Source: Cristatella mucedo
Taxonomy: Eukaryota > Bryozoa > Phylactolaemata > Cristatellidae
Length of the DNA stretch: 64,000 nt
NCBI GenBank assembly: GCA_009760855.2
Contig: WPIO01000002.1
Location: forward strand, 15,233,001 to 15,297,000
Direction: 5' to 3'
The number at the start of each line of letters is the position of its first letter. Within the stretch, counting starts at the first letter, position 1. The notes under the pieces are model-generated. The model saw nothing but the letters and a program-made list of their open reading frames with translations. It was not told the origin of the DNA and did not search any database. Of this stretch, positions 1-10,514 are shown piece by piece. Position numbers and translations under genes: made by a program.

Positions 1-286
1 TTGCTTTAGCACTCATTATTGCTGCAACTGTTTTTGCATCTTCTCTAGCATAACTTGGTTACCTTGGATCAAGTGCAATAGGAGCTGCTGATTCAGCAAA
101 TACTAAGTCTGATACGCTTCTTTTTTTTGTGTGGCTCTGGCATACTTCCTAATTCAGTATAATCATGGCCGTGTATTAACACCCGTCGGTCTAAATCGTT
201 CACACCTTCATAATTTTGTTCCACCTGTTATTTAAATCCAGTGTCTGGGCCTACGTACGAGTATCTACCGGTGTTATTGAATTTAA
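1..286 (-). pseudogene. PLA2-like gene fragment of a third Polinton copy
   Basis: Read on the minus strand, this stretch aligns with the PLA2-like part of the pX-PLA2 gene at 41.3-41.7 kb. Shared features are a YVGP calcium-loop segment, an LDxxxLIH segment where the catalytic HD lies in the other copy, and a closing stretch reading SYAREDAKTVAA. Frameshifts and stops are present and the loop Gly-Thr is altered to Asp-Thr. The gene is cut by the window edge on its 3' side, and by a SINE at about 288 on its 5' side. The rest of this Polinton copy should lie to the left of the window. Homology was judged by eye. Confidence 0.75.
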
Positions 287-287
287 C

Positions 288-440
288 TCGCCGAGCTGGT
301 TTGGTCCAGCGGATAAGGTGCTCGCCCCGACCAAGGTCTAGCTGATGTCGTGGGCTCGAGCCCCGAGGCATATGTGAAGCACCTGAATAGAGATTAAGTT
401 CTCTTGGGGCGCTATATGAATGAATTATTATTATTAGTTA
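288..440 (+). repeat. tRNA-headed SINE with LINE-type 3' tail
   Basis: The left part is tRNA-like: GGTCCAGCGGATAAGG resembles an A-box region and GTGGGCTCGAGCC resembles a B box. The right part (about 361-440) matches the 3' tail of the CR1/L2-like LINEs in this window (AAGCACCTGAATAGAGATT, AGTTCTCTTGGGGCGC, then ATT repeats). A tRNA head joined to a LINE tail is the classic plan of a SINE mobilised by its partner LINE. It is inserted against the Polinton fragment to its left. Confidence 0.65.
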
Positions 441-475
441 TAGCTTGCTTTTTACCAACTACCAACATGCTGCAT

Positions 476-534
476 CTCTCTCTCGCTCTCTGTCTGTCTG
501 TCTGTCTCTCTCTGTCTCTGTCTCTCTCTGTGTC

Positions 535-623
<89 letters not shown>

Positions 624-690
624 GTCTCTCTCTCTCTGTCTATCTCTCTGTCTCTCTGTCCCTCTCTCTCTCTCTGTCTCTCTCTCTCTG

Positions 691-724
<34 letters not shown>

Positions 725-738
725 TCTGTCTCATGCTT
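476..738 (+). repeat. (TC)n microsatellite
   Basis: About 260 bp of nearly pure CT/TC dinucleotides with scattered TG interruptions. It ends just before GCTTTCCTGCGTGCAG, so it could act as an over-long polypyrimidine tract for a 3' splice site near 751 or 796. Open frames across it encode only Ser-Leu or Arg-Glu repeats and are not genes. Confidence 0.95.
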
Positions 739-796
739 TCCTGCGTGCAGAGAGCCTCGGCACCTGTTTGATGGCAACTTATTGACTCTGTTGCAG

Positions 797-1678
797 ACCC
801 TTCAAAGTCGCTTGGCTCGTTCCTGGCGACCACCGCCGGCAAAGGCAGCTCTGCAGTGGCAGGGCTGCTGCTGCTGCACCACAAGGCGGTCGGACGCCAT
901 GAGCTGATGGTGGCAGCAGAAACGGCCGAGCTGAAGCAGCTGCTGAGCGACCGCGACGCCGAGATCACTGCAGTCCGCTCAGAGCACGAGCAGCAGCAGC
1001 AGTGGCGTGTAGAGCTCGAGGACAAGCTCAACGAGCTGAGCGTGCAGCTCGCGCAGGCCGACGAGCAGCGACTGCACGACGTGGCGGAGCTGCGAGCGTG
1101 CCTCGAGAGCTTGGCCGCGCAGGAGCGTCGGCTGGCCGACAGTGGAGAGGCCAAGAGTAACGTGGAATATGAGCTCAAGATGCTGCACGCCGAGTGCGAC
1201 CGAATCCGTGGCGCCGGCAGCGGAAGGCAGAAGCTGGCATCGTTGGTGCCTGCCTCGGCAGCGCATCTCCCGATGTATCAAGCGATGATCGGCCACAAGG
1301 TGGCAGCTGCAGCACCTGCCGCTTTTGCCTCGGAGCCACAAGTACAGCCCCGCAGCCCGAAGTCTGGCGACGTGGCGTCGATGCATCGTCACTACTCGTC
1401 AGACACAACCTGGCAGCGGCCGTCCGGTGTCCGCAGCCCAGCTGGTCAAGCGACGCTAGGACACGGCAGAGGCAACGGCAGTCTTGCAGCGGCGTCACCA
1501 GTAGGTGCCGTCGAGCCTGCCTCCTCCTTCAGCAGCAGCAGCAGCAGAAGAAGAAGAGAGCTGGAGCGAGAACGTGCAGAACCTGCCGTCAGCAGCAGCA
1601 GCACCAGCAGCAGCTGTGCCCGTGAAGCAGCAGCCGCTGCAGCATTCGAAGCCAGCGGCCAAGTGAGCAGCCATGCAG
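797..1678 (+). CDS. Candidate internal exon, coiled-coil host protein
   Basis: An open frame begins after a good acceptor (pyrimidine-rich tract then TTGCAG at 791-796) and can end at a donor, GCAG|GTGAGG, at 1,678/1,679. The frame opens with PSKSLGSFLATTAGKG and a hydrophobic stretch. About 100 residues rich in Glu, Leu, Gln and Arg follow, typical of a coiled coil, and then low-complexity Ala, Ser and poly-Gln sequence. The region is GC-rich with normal coding character. A decayed duplicate of this exon lies at 5,548-6,053. I do not recognise the family. The exon limits are inferred from splice consensus only, and the frame also stays open to 1,920. Confidence 0.5.
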
Positions 1679-2087
1679 GTGAGGTCACGGCTGGTGAGGT
1701 CAAGGTCAGTGGGGGTCAGGCTTGCTTCGTGCCGAGCTGTTGTTGGAGGGCTGATGCTATCTATGGAAGCCCGCCCACCAATGCCTACGGTCAGAGAAAA
1801 TGTGCAAATGTGGTATTGAGAAAGTGCTGCCATGATAAAGCTAATATCAGTCGAATTTCAACTAGGCGAGTGCATAGCGAAGATATACATTGGCAAATTA
1901 GTAAACTAGCTAATCAGTAAATCGTACAAACAGTCAAATTATGAAAGTGTCAATGTAAGTGTGATATCACAGACCGACAAACAGACTAATTAACACACCT
2001 AGCTTATTTGTTATTGTGGCAGTTTTTGGAGACGATTACACCTCATTCATTTTTACCTGAAACTTTAAGTTCAGTCCCATTATTCAC

Positions 2088-3123
2088 ATGGGTGAGCTGG
2101 CTTCTTGCTATAGAGATCCTGCCAGCGCCGTCCGTGACGAGTCCGCCATCTCTGCTGCTGCTGCAGCAGCTGTCGCCATGCCGAGCGGTGTCAGACAGAG
2201 GACGAGACTGTCTCTTGATCTGCACGCAAGAGGTTCAGAGCAGCAGTTCGAGTGGCCAGCAGTAGCAGCAGAGGACGGACGAAGGTTTCGTGCTCGGCTC
2301 AGCCTCTTGAGGCAACTAAAGGCAAGCACGAAGAGCATCGATGTGGCTGTGACAAGCGACGGCTACGCGATCTTTGCCACACAGAAAGGCATCCAAGTAC
2401 ACCAGCTCAGTACAGCACGAGTAGTGCAGACGGTTGATCCGACGAGCTCCTACAAGTGTGTGGCTGCCATAGGCCAACAGTGGCATTGCATGAGTAGCAG
2501 CAAGCAGTCATCTCGTGAGGAGAGCGTCGCCTTGGTCGCTGGCAACAAGTCTAAGAAGCAAGTGGAAGTGCTGTCCTATCTCCATGGCGACTTGCGCCGA
2601 GTCCTGTTTCCTAGCCGAGTCCTGTTTCGTAGCCGAGTCCTGTTGGAGGACAACGTGCCGTGGTGCCTGGCTGTGGATCGCTGCGAGACCTCTGTGGCCG
2701 TGGGTAGTGGCCGGAGCTTTCATATCCTCTATCTGAATGGCCGCCGCGGTGATCGCCTTAGCCTTCGGTTGAAATTCACCGTCTCCGCGCTGGCATTTAG
2801 CGATGCGGTTCTGGTGGTCGGGTCGAGCGAGGAGTTCGAGGGAGCGTACGCCCTCGAGGGCCGCAGCAAGGCCGATCCGAGCAAAGCCGATCCGGACTGG
2901 AGTCGCAGGCGAGCGCCGTGTGCGCTCTGCACTGTGACCCCCACGACAACTGCTACGTAGTGCTGGCGCACAGCGCGGCGGTGCTCGTACTTTCTGCTTC
3001 GACCGGGGACGACCGATCGCCCTTCAGTGTGATCTTCTCCATCCGCTGGCCTTCACCTTCGATGCCGACTGCCACTGGCTGGCCGTGCTGCTGAGCGACA
3101 AGCAGACGACGGCTCTCTTTAAG
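2088..3123 (+). CDS. Candidate exon(s), possible beta-propeller host protein
   Basis: A long open frame runs from 2,088 to 2,960. After an Ala-rich start it has repeated short strand-like blocks such as DVAVTSDGYAIFATQKGIQV and CLAVDRCETSVAVGSGRSFH, spaced as in WD40 or CNH-type propellers. Similar blocks continue in other frames to about 3,123 (FTFDADCHWLAVLLSDKQTT), where AAG|GTAGGG is a good splice donor. The frame change near 2,900-3,000 means a sequencing error, an unseen intron or a broken gene. A short tandem repeat at about 2,600-2,640 (GCCGAGTCCTGTTTC) lies in the frame. With 797-1,678 and 3,578-3,976 it probably forms one gene. The family is not identified. Confidence 0.4.
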
Positions 3124-3577
3124 GTAGGGTGGCGGCCCTCGCGTGCAGCAGTTGCCGGGTGCTACCGTGCCGTGCGTCCGAGCGATCTTGTGCTAGGTCC
3201 GTAGGCGTGGCGTGTTGCCCTCGTGTCACCAGGCAGCGATGACTGCTCGATGCGCCGACAGCCGCGGTCTTTGCAGCTGCACTCTTTGTGCCCGGTCGCT
3301 CGACGAGTCTGACCACTGAAGACCTGCGCTCGACTCTGTGACAGCGAGACTCGGCGAGTGCCTCCCGACGTTCAGGCTGCTTTGTTGGCAAGCCTGGGGT
3401 GCACCTGCTTGGGGGGGGGATCTTCTGAGCGCGTTCGTTTGCTTGCAGGTACCGAAGTCATGTTTGCCATTCCAGTTTCGAGGAGGCCTCGACAGCATCG
3501 GAGCGTGACCTCCAGCCTCCTGCCTTGAGGTCACGACCTGCCTGGCCCTGCAGGCACAACTGCCAGTTAACCGGCTA

Positions 3578-3976
3578 GTGAAGGACTCACGAGCCAAGAA
3601 TCGCTCGTCACTAGCTCCTGCTGCAACATGCCAGCCAGCGGCTGCTGCTGCCGCAGCCGCTGGTGCCGCAGCGGCTGCAATGACTGCAGCAGGAGCTGCT
3701 GTTGCCGCCACCAAGCTGCACCTTGTGGCACTTTCCAGCCAACACGGTGGAGAGGACAGGAAACCAATGACTCTGCAGGCTCTCCAGCCTGTGCCCACTC
3801 GGATGAGCTGCCTTGCGTCTAGCCCGGGGACACGCCTCGGACTTCTGCTCTCGCTGCTGCTGCTGCTGCTGCTGCTGGCTGTAGCCTACCTCACGTTGGC
3901 CACAGGCTACATTAGTACAGTTTGCCTCCCCACAACCGCCTTTTTGCCTCATGCTTTCCTCGTGCGGTTCAAGTAG
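3578..3976 (+). CDS. Candidate last exon with C-terminal membrane anchor
   Basis: This open frame begins with an Ala-rich stretch. It ends with one strong transmembrane segment (about residues 92-112: LGLLLSLLLLLLLLAVAYLT) and a short tail before a TAG stop at 3,974-3,976. A poly-A signal follows 133 bp later. This is the layout of a tail-anchored or type I membrane protein's last exon and fits as the end of the gene whose exons lie upstream. The acceptor site is uncertain. Poly-Leu and poly-Ala runs also arise from CTG/GCN repeats, so coding status rests on the stop, anchor and poly-A order. Confidence 0.4.
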   Translation: MKDSRAKNRSSLAPAATCQPAAAAAAAAGAAAAAMTAAGAAVAATKLHLVALSSQHGGEDRKPMTLQALQPVPTRMSCLASSPGTRLGLLLSLLLLLLLLAVAYLTLATGYISTVCLPTTAFLPHAFLVRFK

Positions 3977-4108
3977 TACATAGTTGCATTATTTGATGAA
4001 AATCGTTGAGATGGTCGACGGTTGAGAGAGACGGTGATCTGCTATTATTTGTCTCGTGTTTCAATGCATTTAGTTTTGCAAGCAGAGATGGGAACCCCAT
4101 ATGATGTC

Positions 4109-4114
4109 AATAAA
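4109..4114 (+). other. AATAAA polyadenylation signal
   Basis: A canonical AATAAA hexamer 133 bp after the stop of the candidate last exon. It fits as the end of the host transcription unit at 0.8-4.1 kb. Confidence 0.4.
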
Positions 4115-4724
4115 TATAACGGTTCGTGCATGTGTGAGCTTAATAAGGATGCCGACTGCAAGATTAGCACACGACTGCTGATATTTATGAAAGCATTATT
4201 AACCAAGATCCTGTTCGTTGCACTTTTTCCCGAAAAGCAAATCTGCGACTCCTAGCACTTCCGGTCAGTGCCTGCTGCATGCACAGTGTCTTGCATGCGA
4301 CGTCTGTGGCCGGACACGATTATTTTGAGGCTGTCAGTGTAGTCAGGCTGTGGGCACAGCCTGACTGGCGTTGCACATTGGTTAAGTGCTCAGACTACGG
4401 TTCTGGCCCTCAATGCATAGCTTTTGGTGTTTAGGCGGCATGTGATGTTGCCTGCTGCTTTTCAAACAAGGGCCCACCGAATGTGGTGCTCGGTGAAATT
4501 GTATAGCAAAGTCTAAATCTGCAGTGCAGCAGAGTACAGTTAGAAAGCATTTGAATACCCAGGGCCTTGCAACCAGCAGGCTCTGGTTAAATGCATGTGT
4601 TGGATGCATTCAAATTACTACTCATTCCTTCTAATGAACGGTTCGTGCATGCATGTCCGGTCAGTCAATCTTAAGAAAGTCTTAAGAAAGGGTGATCGCG
4701 TGAAACATTTCCAACAACCAGTGT

Positions 4725-4880
4725 CTTGCATGTGCAAAAGGTGGTTGGTTTTCACGACCTCGGGACCGAGGTCGTGGGCACGAATGCTGTGGTGGGCAAT
4801 CCTTCATTGCTGCTGCCAGTGGTGGCAATAGCTGTAAAGGCCCTTCTGTTGCTATGCAAAAGAGGCTGTTAAATTAGCTA
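4725..4880 (+). repeat. tRNA-derived SINE
   Basis: Matches the reverse complement of 9,560-9,728 over its length. Shared blocks are GGTCGTGGGCACGAATGC (B-box-like), a CCAGTGGTGGCAATAGC-type centre, and the tail TGCAAAAGAGGCTGTTAAAT. Finding the same unit twice in opposite orientations defines the family boundaries. Confidence 0.6.
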
Positions 4881-5547
4881 GAATTTTTTTTACCAAGCAA
4901 GCTTATCATTTGGCTTGGAAAGCATCGGAGAAGGCTAGCAATGTGGTTACCCTCCCTAACTAGTCTGGCAGAGGAGCCAGTAGTGTGAGTGTGCCACCAT
5001 AGCCAACTTGTGGTTTGGGCATGGTCTGGGTAAGTTTCGCACCCATCGGCTCACGATCACATTAGCTCTGCATGCTGCCTACCATTCAATACTAGCGAGA
5101 TGCAGCGATCTGCTCACCGAGGCCCATCCTTTTTCTTTTACTCCAGTGTGAGATGAACGTCAACCATTCATAAGAGTTCATTTTTCAGTGACTGCTTTTC
5201 TTTGTGTTTTCTTTTCTTACGTATTGCACTACACTGCATTCAACGTGCAGCAACATGCTTTTAAATAATCGACAAAGGCACAATCGAGGGCAATGCACGG
5301 CAATCGATGGCAATGGCCCGGCCTCTACCACAATGTGTTTCAAATTTGCTGGAAATAGGCCCAAAGCAGTGCACAGGCTCGTTCATATAGCTCTGGCCTC
5401 GTCGCTAGGTCGGCTTGGAACAAACGTGGCAAGACTGCTTTTGCTCAAGGACCTGATTGGTAGGTCCAGCAAGTAGGTCTGGCTCGATCACGAGGCTCGG
5501 GTGAAGGGGGTGCCCTTGCAGAGCATGCTCGTGCGTTCGCTCGTGTT

Positions 5548-6053
5548 TGTTTGAGCTTGCCTCGAGAGCCAGCGTCGGCTGGCCGGCAGTCGCTAGCCAA
5601 GAGTCACGTGGACTCCAAACCGAAGATGCTGGGCGCCGAGTGAGACCCTATCCGCGAAGCGTGCTAGCGTCGTGGCCGCATGCCGCGGCACTGTTGCCAC
5701 TGGGTCGTGCGACCCAACCACCCCCAGCCCCACCCCGAACCACAGCTGCTCTGGCTGGCTCCAGTGGCCGTACGCCGGGTTGTGGTAGCCAGACCGAAGC
5801 GGCTGATGCATTAGGAGCACCTGCTTTGAGCCGTGCACGCCACCGTGAGACGGCTCCCTTTCGCCTCCTAGGCCTTTCATACCACAAGGGCAGGGCAGAG
5901 GCAGAGGCAGTCCTTGGCAGATAATCGCCAGCGGGTGCCGTCGGGCCGGCCAGCACTAGCACTTCTGTAGGGCAAAAATACCGATTGGCAGCACCAGCTG
6001 AGCCGGTGCAACTGCACAGCGACTGTCGTTGGCCAAGAGAGTGCTGCAGGTAA
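5548..6053 (+). pseudogene. Decayed duplicate of the coiled-coil exon
   Basis: Colinear but degraded match to about 1,110-1,680. Shared blocks in the same order are AGCGTCGGCTGGCCG, CAAGAGT-ACGTGGA, AAGATGCTG-GCGCCGAGTG, GGTGCCGTCG-GCC and a final GTGCTGCAG|GTAAGC. The last keeps a splice donor where the parent has GCAG|GTGAGG. Deletions and stops break the reading frame. It is a segmental duplicate or pseudo-exon about 4.4 kb downstream of the parent. Confidence 0.6.
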
Positions 6054-8035
6054 GCCTCTCTCTTAGAGAGTAGCTGCGTCTATTGTGAATAATTTATACA
6101 TAATGTGAATTGAGCATTCCCAAGCGATTGACGTAAGTTGATAGCTAAAGATTTGCACAGTGCCCTGAGAGCATCTCTTTCTAGTCGCTTTACGAGTTCT
6201 GGGAAGGCGTCTTTTAATTGGTTAGTAAAACGTTTTGCAGACACATTGACGTTTCGACTATGATTTACTATTCGACTATTAAATCGTCTACAGTATCTAC
6301 CATTATGGTAGAGTTGGACTCAAAATTTATGAAAAGCCTTGGCAATGGACTCATTGACAAAACAGCAGCTGCTTCAGCTTGTGCAGCAGCTTCCTGCCTG
6401 CAGCACTTATTCCTGCCTGCAGCAGCCCCCCTCCCGTGGCAGTTCGGGCCCGTGTGGCAAGATGGCCACCGATGCTTTCCCTGTAAAAGAAATTCATCAT
6501 ATATAAATCGCAGAGGCCTTGTCAGGAATATGTCAGAGGTGGTCAAGTCATTGACCTTTCCCCATGTGACTAAATCAAATTCTAGGATGGATTAAGGGGC
6601 ATGCTAAATAGCCAGGATCATTCGTTCTAATGTGACAGCTAAATGCTTGCAATAATTACTAGCAAGCAGGCATGATTGGAACCGTTCACGAGGAGCTCAC
6701 CACTCTCGGCTTTAGTGGACAATCGTCAGTTTGGCTGTGCTTGCCAGTCAATGCTTTAAAGCTCAATAGATCAGTTTTGTTCTTGCCAGCTTGAATGTGC
6801 ACGTCTGTCGGGCTCTTTGATATCATTGCCCTGCACTCGGTGTCCTCTGCAAATTGCCCATCCACTTTTTCCTGTGACCAAATAGCAAGCCGATAAAATT
6901 CGTCGCCTGCAAAGCTCGTTCCATAGCATCGTGAGGGGCCGTGAACCCTAGACACTGACTCACTGACGATTGTTTCGATAGAAACAAAGGCTTATTGAGC
7001 TGACCGAGTAGACAGTGCCCTGCTCGTCCCAAAGTTAACCTACTCTTTACTTTAAACAAGAGGCTTTATAATATCTGATTATGGATGTACTTGTTGTGGA
7101 GAATTGTATAAAGTACGATGTCACATGTAATTTCCAGCTGTGCTACTTATCGTGCTTCAGATCTTGCACTTAAAGAGTGTATATTGGACCGTAGGATACT
7201 CACGTGGCCCAATCTAGCTAAACTTCAACCATTGCTGTTACACAATCTAGTTAACCTTTAATTGGCTCTCAACGTTAGCTTGATACACCGTTAGTTAGTA
7301 TCTTGGGAAGCCTGCTACAAGTCAAGGTTCGACCAAGAAGTGAGGACGACCGTTGGCAGATAAAACAGCCCTTTCAGCTTTAAAAGGAGCGTGTCATGCA
7401 TTGTACCTCTGCCTTATAAGTCCACAAAGCTGCAAAGACTAAGTGGATGATGGGCAAGAGAATTTACCGATGGCAAACTCAAGCCTATGTGCAGCTTCCG
7501 CAGCACCTACAGAAGACTCCATTTTGCTCAACAAAGAGAAAGTGAACCGCACAGCTGATTCAGCTGGGCAATCGAGAAAAGGGTTAGCGTTAAAGCAGCA
7601 GATCAGGATGGCTGGAATGGATGCGTGCCACTGTCGGCAGCAGGATGAAGAGATGGAGCTGGTGAGGGATTCATCTCTATAGGGCTTCAGACCTGCAGCT
7701 GGCTCTAGCAGTCACTCTGTTTCTGCATGACAGCATGATCCCGGTGGCTCCGCGAGTGGCTGTGGGGTGCACTTCAGCCTAAATATATCATCGATCTCTG
7801 TCATCTCGGCAGCTGAGCTGAGCCTTAACAGATTTTGGTGAGCCATCATAAGGGCTTGGCCATCGCTAAACGCCGTAGCTGCACCCAGTTAGATAGCTCA
7901 GCTCGTAGGCTCTGCAGGTCGGTCGACTTCGTTAAAGGCAACCTGGACAAAGTGAGCTCTTGCAAAGGCTTCATACAATTTGATGCAGGGAAGATATGCT
8001 CTACTTTGATCCACCGTCAAAAACATGCTTAATTA
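6054..8035. other. No recognisable feature
   Basis: Mixed-composition sequence with only short chance open frames. No coding pattern, transposon family or RNA gene was recognised. Confidence 0.5.
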
Positions 8036-10505
8036 AAATGCACGAGTAAAGACCTGCAAAACTTCAATCCTGGGCTGAATCTGTTGAATTTTTATGCTAG
8101 GAGCAAGACCTGCTCAAAGTTGATAAACAAGCCTGCTACAGCTTGATAAAGAGCTAACAATGTGCTATATTTGAATGACGGGGTAAAGACCTGCTAAATT
8201 TTGATGCATGGGAAAGGCGTGCTACAATTTAATCTTAATGAGATCTGCTAACTTTTGATGCACCGAGCAAGGCCTGCTACAGCTTGGTGCAGGAGGAACG
8301 ACATCCAAATATGCCTACAGATGGAACGAACTGCTACATCGAAATGTGGAGGAAACCTGGAAACCTGCTAAATTTTAGTCTCGGGAAAAATCACATAAAT
8401 AAACAAATGCTAGCTGATTTAACAGCCTCTTAAAAGATTAGACACCAGAAGAAAGACCTGCTTAATTTGGACGCACAGGGCCGTGGCCTGCACGAATGTA
8501 ATGCAGGAGAACACGTGAGCCACTGAATGCAGCTAGAAAGACGTGGCTAATTTGAATGCACGGTTATAGACCTGCAAAATTGTATTCCTGGGGTAAATAT
8601 GCTAAATTGTGATGCACGAAGCAAAACCTGCTAATTTTTATGCACATGGTAAGCGCAGCTACAGCTTGATGCCGGGTACAGGACATGCTATATTTTGATG
8701 CGAAGGGCAAGGCCTGCTCCAGCATTATGCAGGGGACAGGACATGCTAAATGTGGATGCATTGAGAAAGATATGCAAAAATTTTGATGCATGGGGCAAGA
8801 CCTGCTAAATGTGAACACAGATGGCAACAACTGCTACATTTAAATGCAGGGGACAAGACCTGCTACATTTTGATCCTAGGAAAAATCATTTATACGTTGG
8901 CACCGGTAGAAAGACCTGCACAACTTTTATCCTAGGGCGAGTCTGCTTAATTTTGAAGCCAGGAGCAAGACCTGCTAAATCTTGATGCTCTGAGAAATGC
9001 CACCTACAGATACTGGAATAGTTGGGGAAATACCTAGTAAACTTGCATGAGGATGGCAAGACCGGTAAAGTTTCATGCACACGATGGACTACTAAGTTTT
9101 ATTGTATGGAGGGACCCCTGCCAAATTTGGATGTACAGACCAAGGCCTGCTACTGCATGTTATAAAAGACAAGACGTGCAATATCTTGGTGCATTAGAAA
9201 ATACATTCTAAATTTTGATGCCTGGTGAAATGCCTGCTAAAATTTAAGCTGCTACATTTCGATGCACGAAGCATGACCTGCTAAATTGTGGTGAATAGGG
9301 ACAAGGCCGGCTGCAGCATTATGCAGGGGATTGGACGTGCTATATCTGGATGCGTTGAGAAAGATATGCTAAATATGGATGAATGGGGCAAGACGTGTTA
9401 GATTTTAACACCTATACAACTCTGCTAAATTTTGATACAAAAGCATCACGTGCTAAATGTTGATGCACAGAGCACGGTCTGCTAGAGCTTGATGGAGAGA
9501 CAAGAATGCTATAGTTTGATGTATGGGAAGGACATATTAAATCTGTATGCATAAGTAAATAAATACTTGCTGATTTAACAGCCTCTTTTGTATAGCGACA
9601 GGAGAGCCTTTACGGCCATCACCACCACTTGCAGTGGGGATAAAGGATCGCTCACCATAGGATTCGAACCCACGACATTGGGAAAAAGTCTTGAAAAGCA
9701 ACCGCCTCACCTAGTGTGCCATGCATGGTGCAAGACCTGTTAAATGTTAATCCTGGGAAAAGCAGCAGACTTTTGATGCACGGAGCAACACCTGCTAAAT
9801 CTTGATGCCAGACTAAGGCCTGCTGCAGCTTAAAGACGGAAGCAATAGTGATATATTTTGATGCATGAATTAGGGCATGCTAAATTTCTATAACTGGGCG
9901 ATGCCTGCTAAATTTCTATGCGCGAAGGAAGACGTGCTAAATTTTAATGTGCAGAGCTCGATGCAGGGTACAGGACATGCTATACCTGGATGCATGAAGA
10001 AAGGTCGTGCTAACTTCTGATGCATGGGGCAAGACTTGCTAAAAATTAATGCAGAAGGCTAAGGCCTGCTACCTACAGCTTGAAGTGGAGGCCAAGAGAC
10101 ACGTAGTTGGATGTATGGTAAAACAGTCGTGCTAACTTATGATGCATGGGGCAAGACATGCAAAAATCTTGCCTGATGGAATTCTGCTAACTTTCAATGT
10201 ACAGGGCAAGGCTACAGCTTCAAGCTGGGGACGTAGGACGTGCTACATTTTGATGCACGGGGAAAGACATGCTGAATTTGTTCTTCATGGGGCAAACATG
10301 CTACATTTTAATTCCCGGAGAAATCTGCAAAATTGTAATGAACAGCGCAAGGCAGGCTAACTTTTGATGAACAGGCCAAGCTCTGCTACAGCTTGATGCA
10401 GAAGGCAAGACATAAAATATTTTGATACATTGGAAAAGACATACTGAATTTTGATGCATGATGAAAGATCTACATTTTAATAGGAAAAGACATGCTAACC
10501 TTAAA
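8036..10505. repeat. Degenerate ~30-bp tandem repeat array
   Basis: About 2.4 kb built from diverged copies of a roughly 28-35-bp unit. Common pieces are GCAAGACCTGCTAAATTTTG, ATGCATGGGG and CTACAGCTTGATGCAGG. Copies vary by substitutions and small indels, and some alternate between AAATTTTGATGCA and ACAGCTTGATGCAG endings, suggesting a higher-order alternation. It is interrupted by a SINE at 9,560-9,728 and a short SINE-tail fragment near 8,400-8,430. Open frames within it are repeats, not genes. Confidence 0.85.
9560..9728 (-). repeat. tRNA-derived SINE inside the repeat array
   Basis: The minus strand contains GGTGAGGCGGTTGC followed by GTGGGTTCGAATCC, an unmistakable tRNA B box. A body with ACTGCAAGTGGTGGTGATGG and the tail ATACAAAAGAGGCTGTTAAA follow. 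It is the same family as 4,725-4,880. It is not a functional tRNA, because it has no complete cloverleaf and a long unrelated body. Confidence 0.7.
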
Positions 10506-10514
10506 GGCATAGGG

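Noticed and set aside
404-1178. Long Ser-Leu and Arg-Glu open frames across 476-738
   Set aside because: They are translations of a (TC)n microsatellite and carry no protein signal.
9560-9728. Possible tRNA gene because of a perfect B box
   Set aside because: No full cloverleaf; the same long unit occurs at 4,725-4,880, so it is a SINE.
8564-10360. Several 64-88-residue open frames in 8.5-10.4 kb
   Set aside because: They fall in the degenerate tandem array and follow its period.
8036-10505. CRISPR-like array
   Set aside because: Units are degenerate with no constant repeat and unique spacers, and the context is animal DNA.
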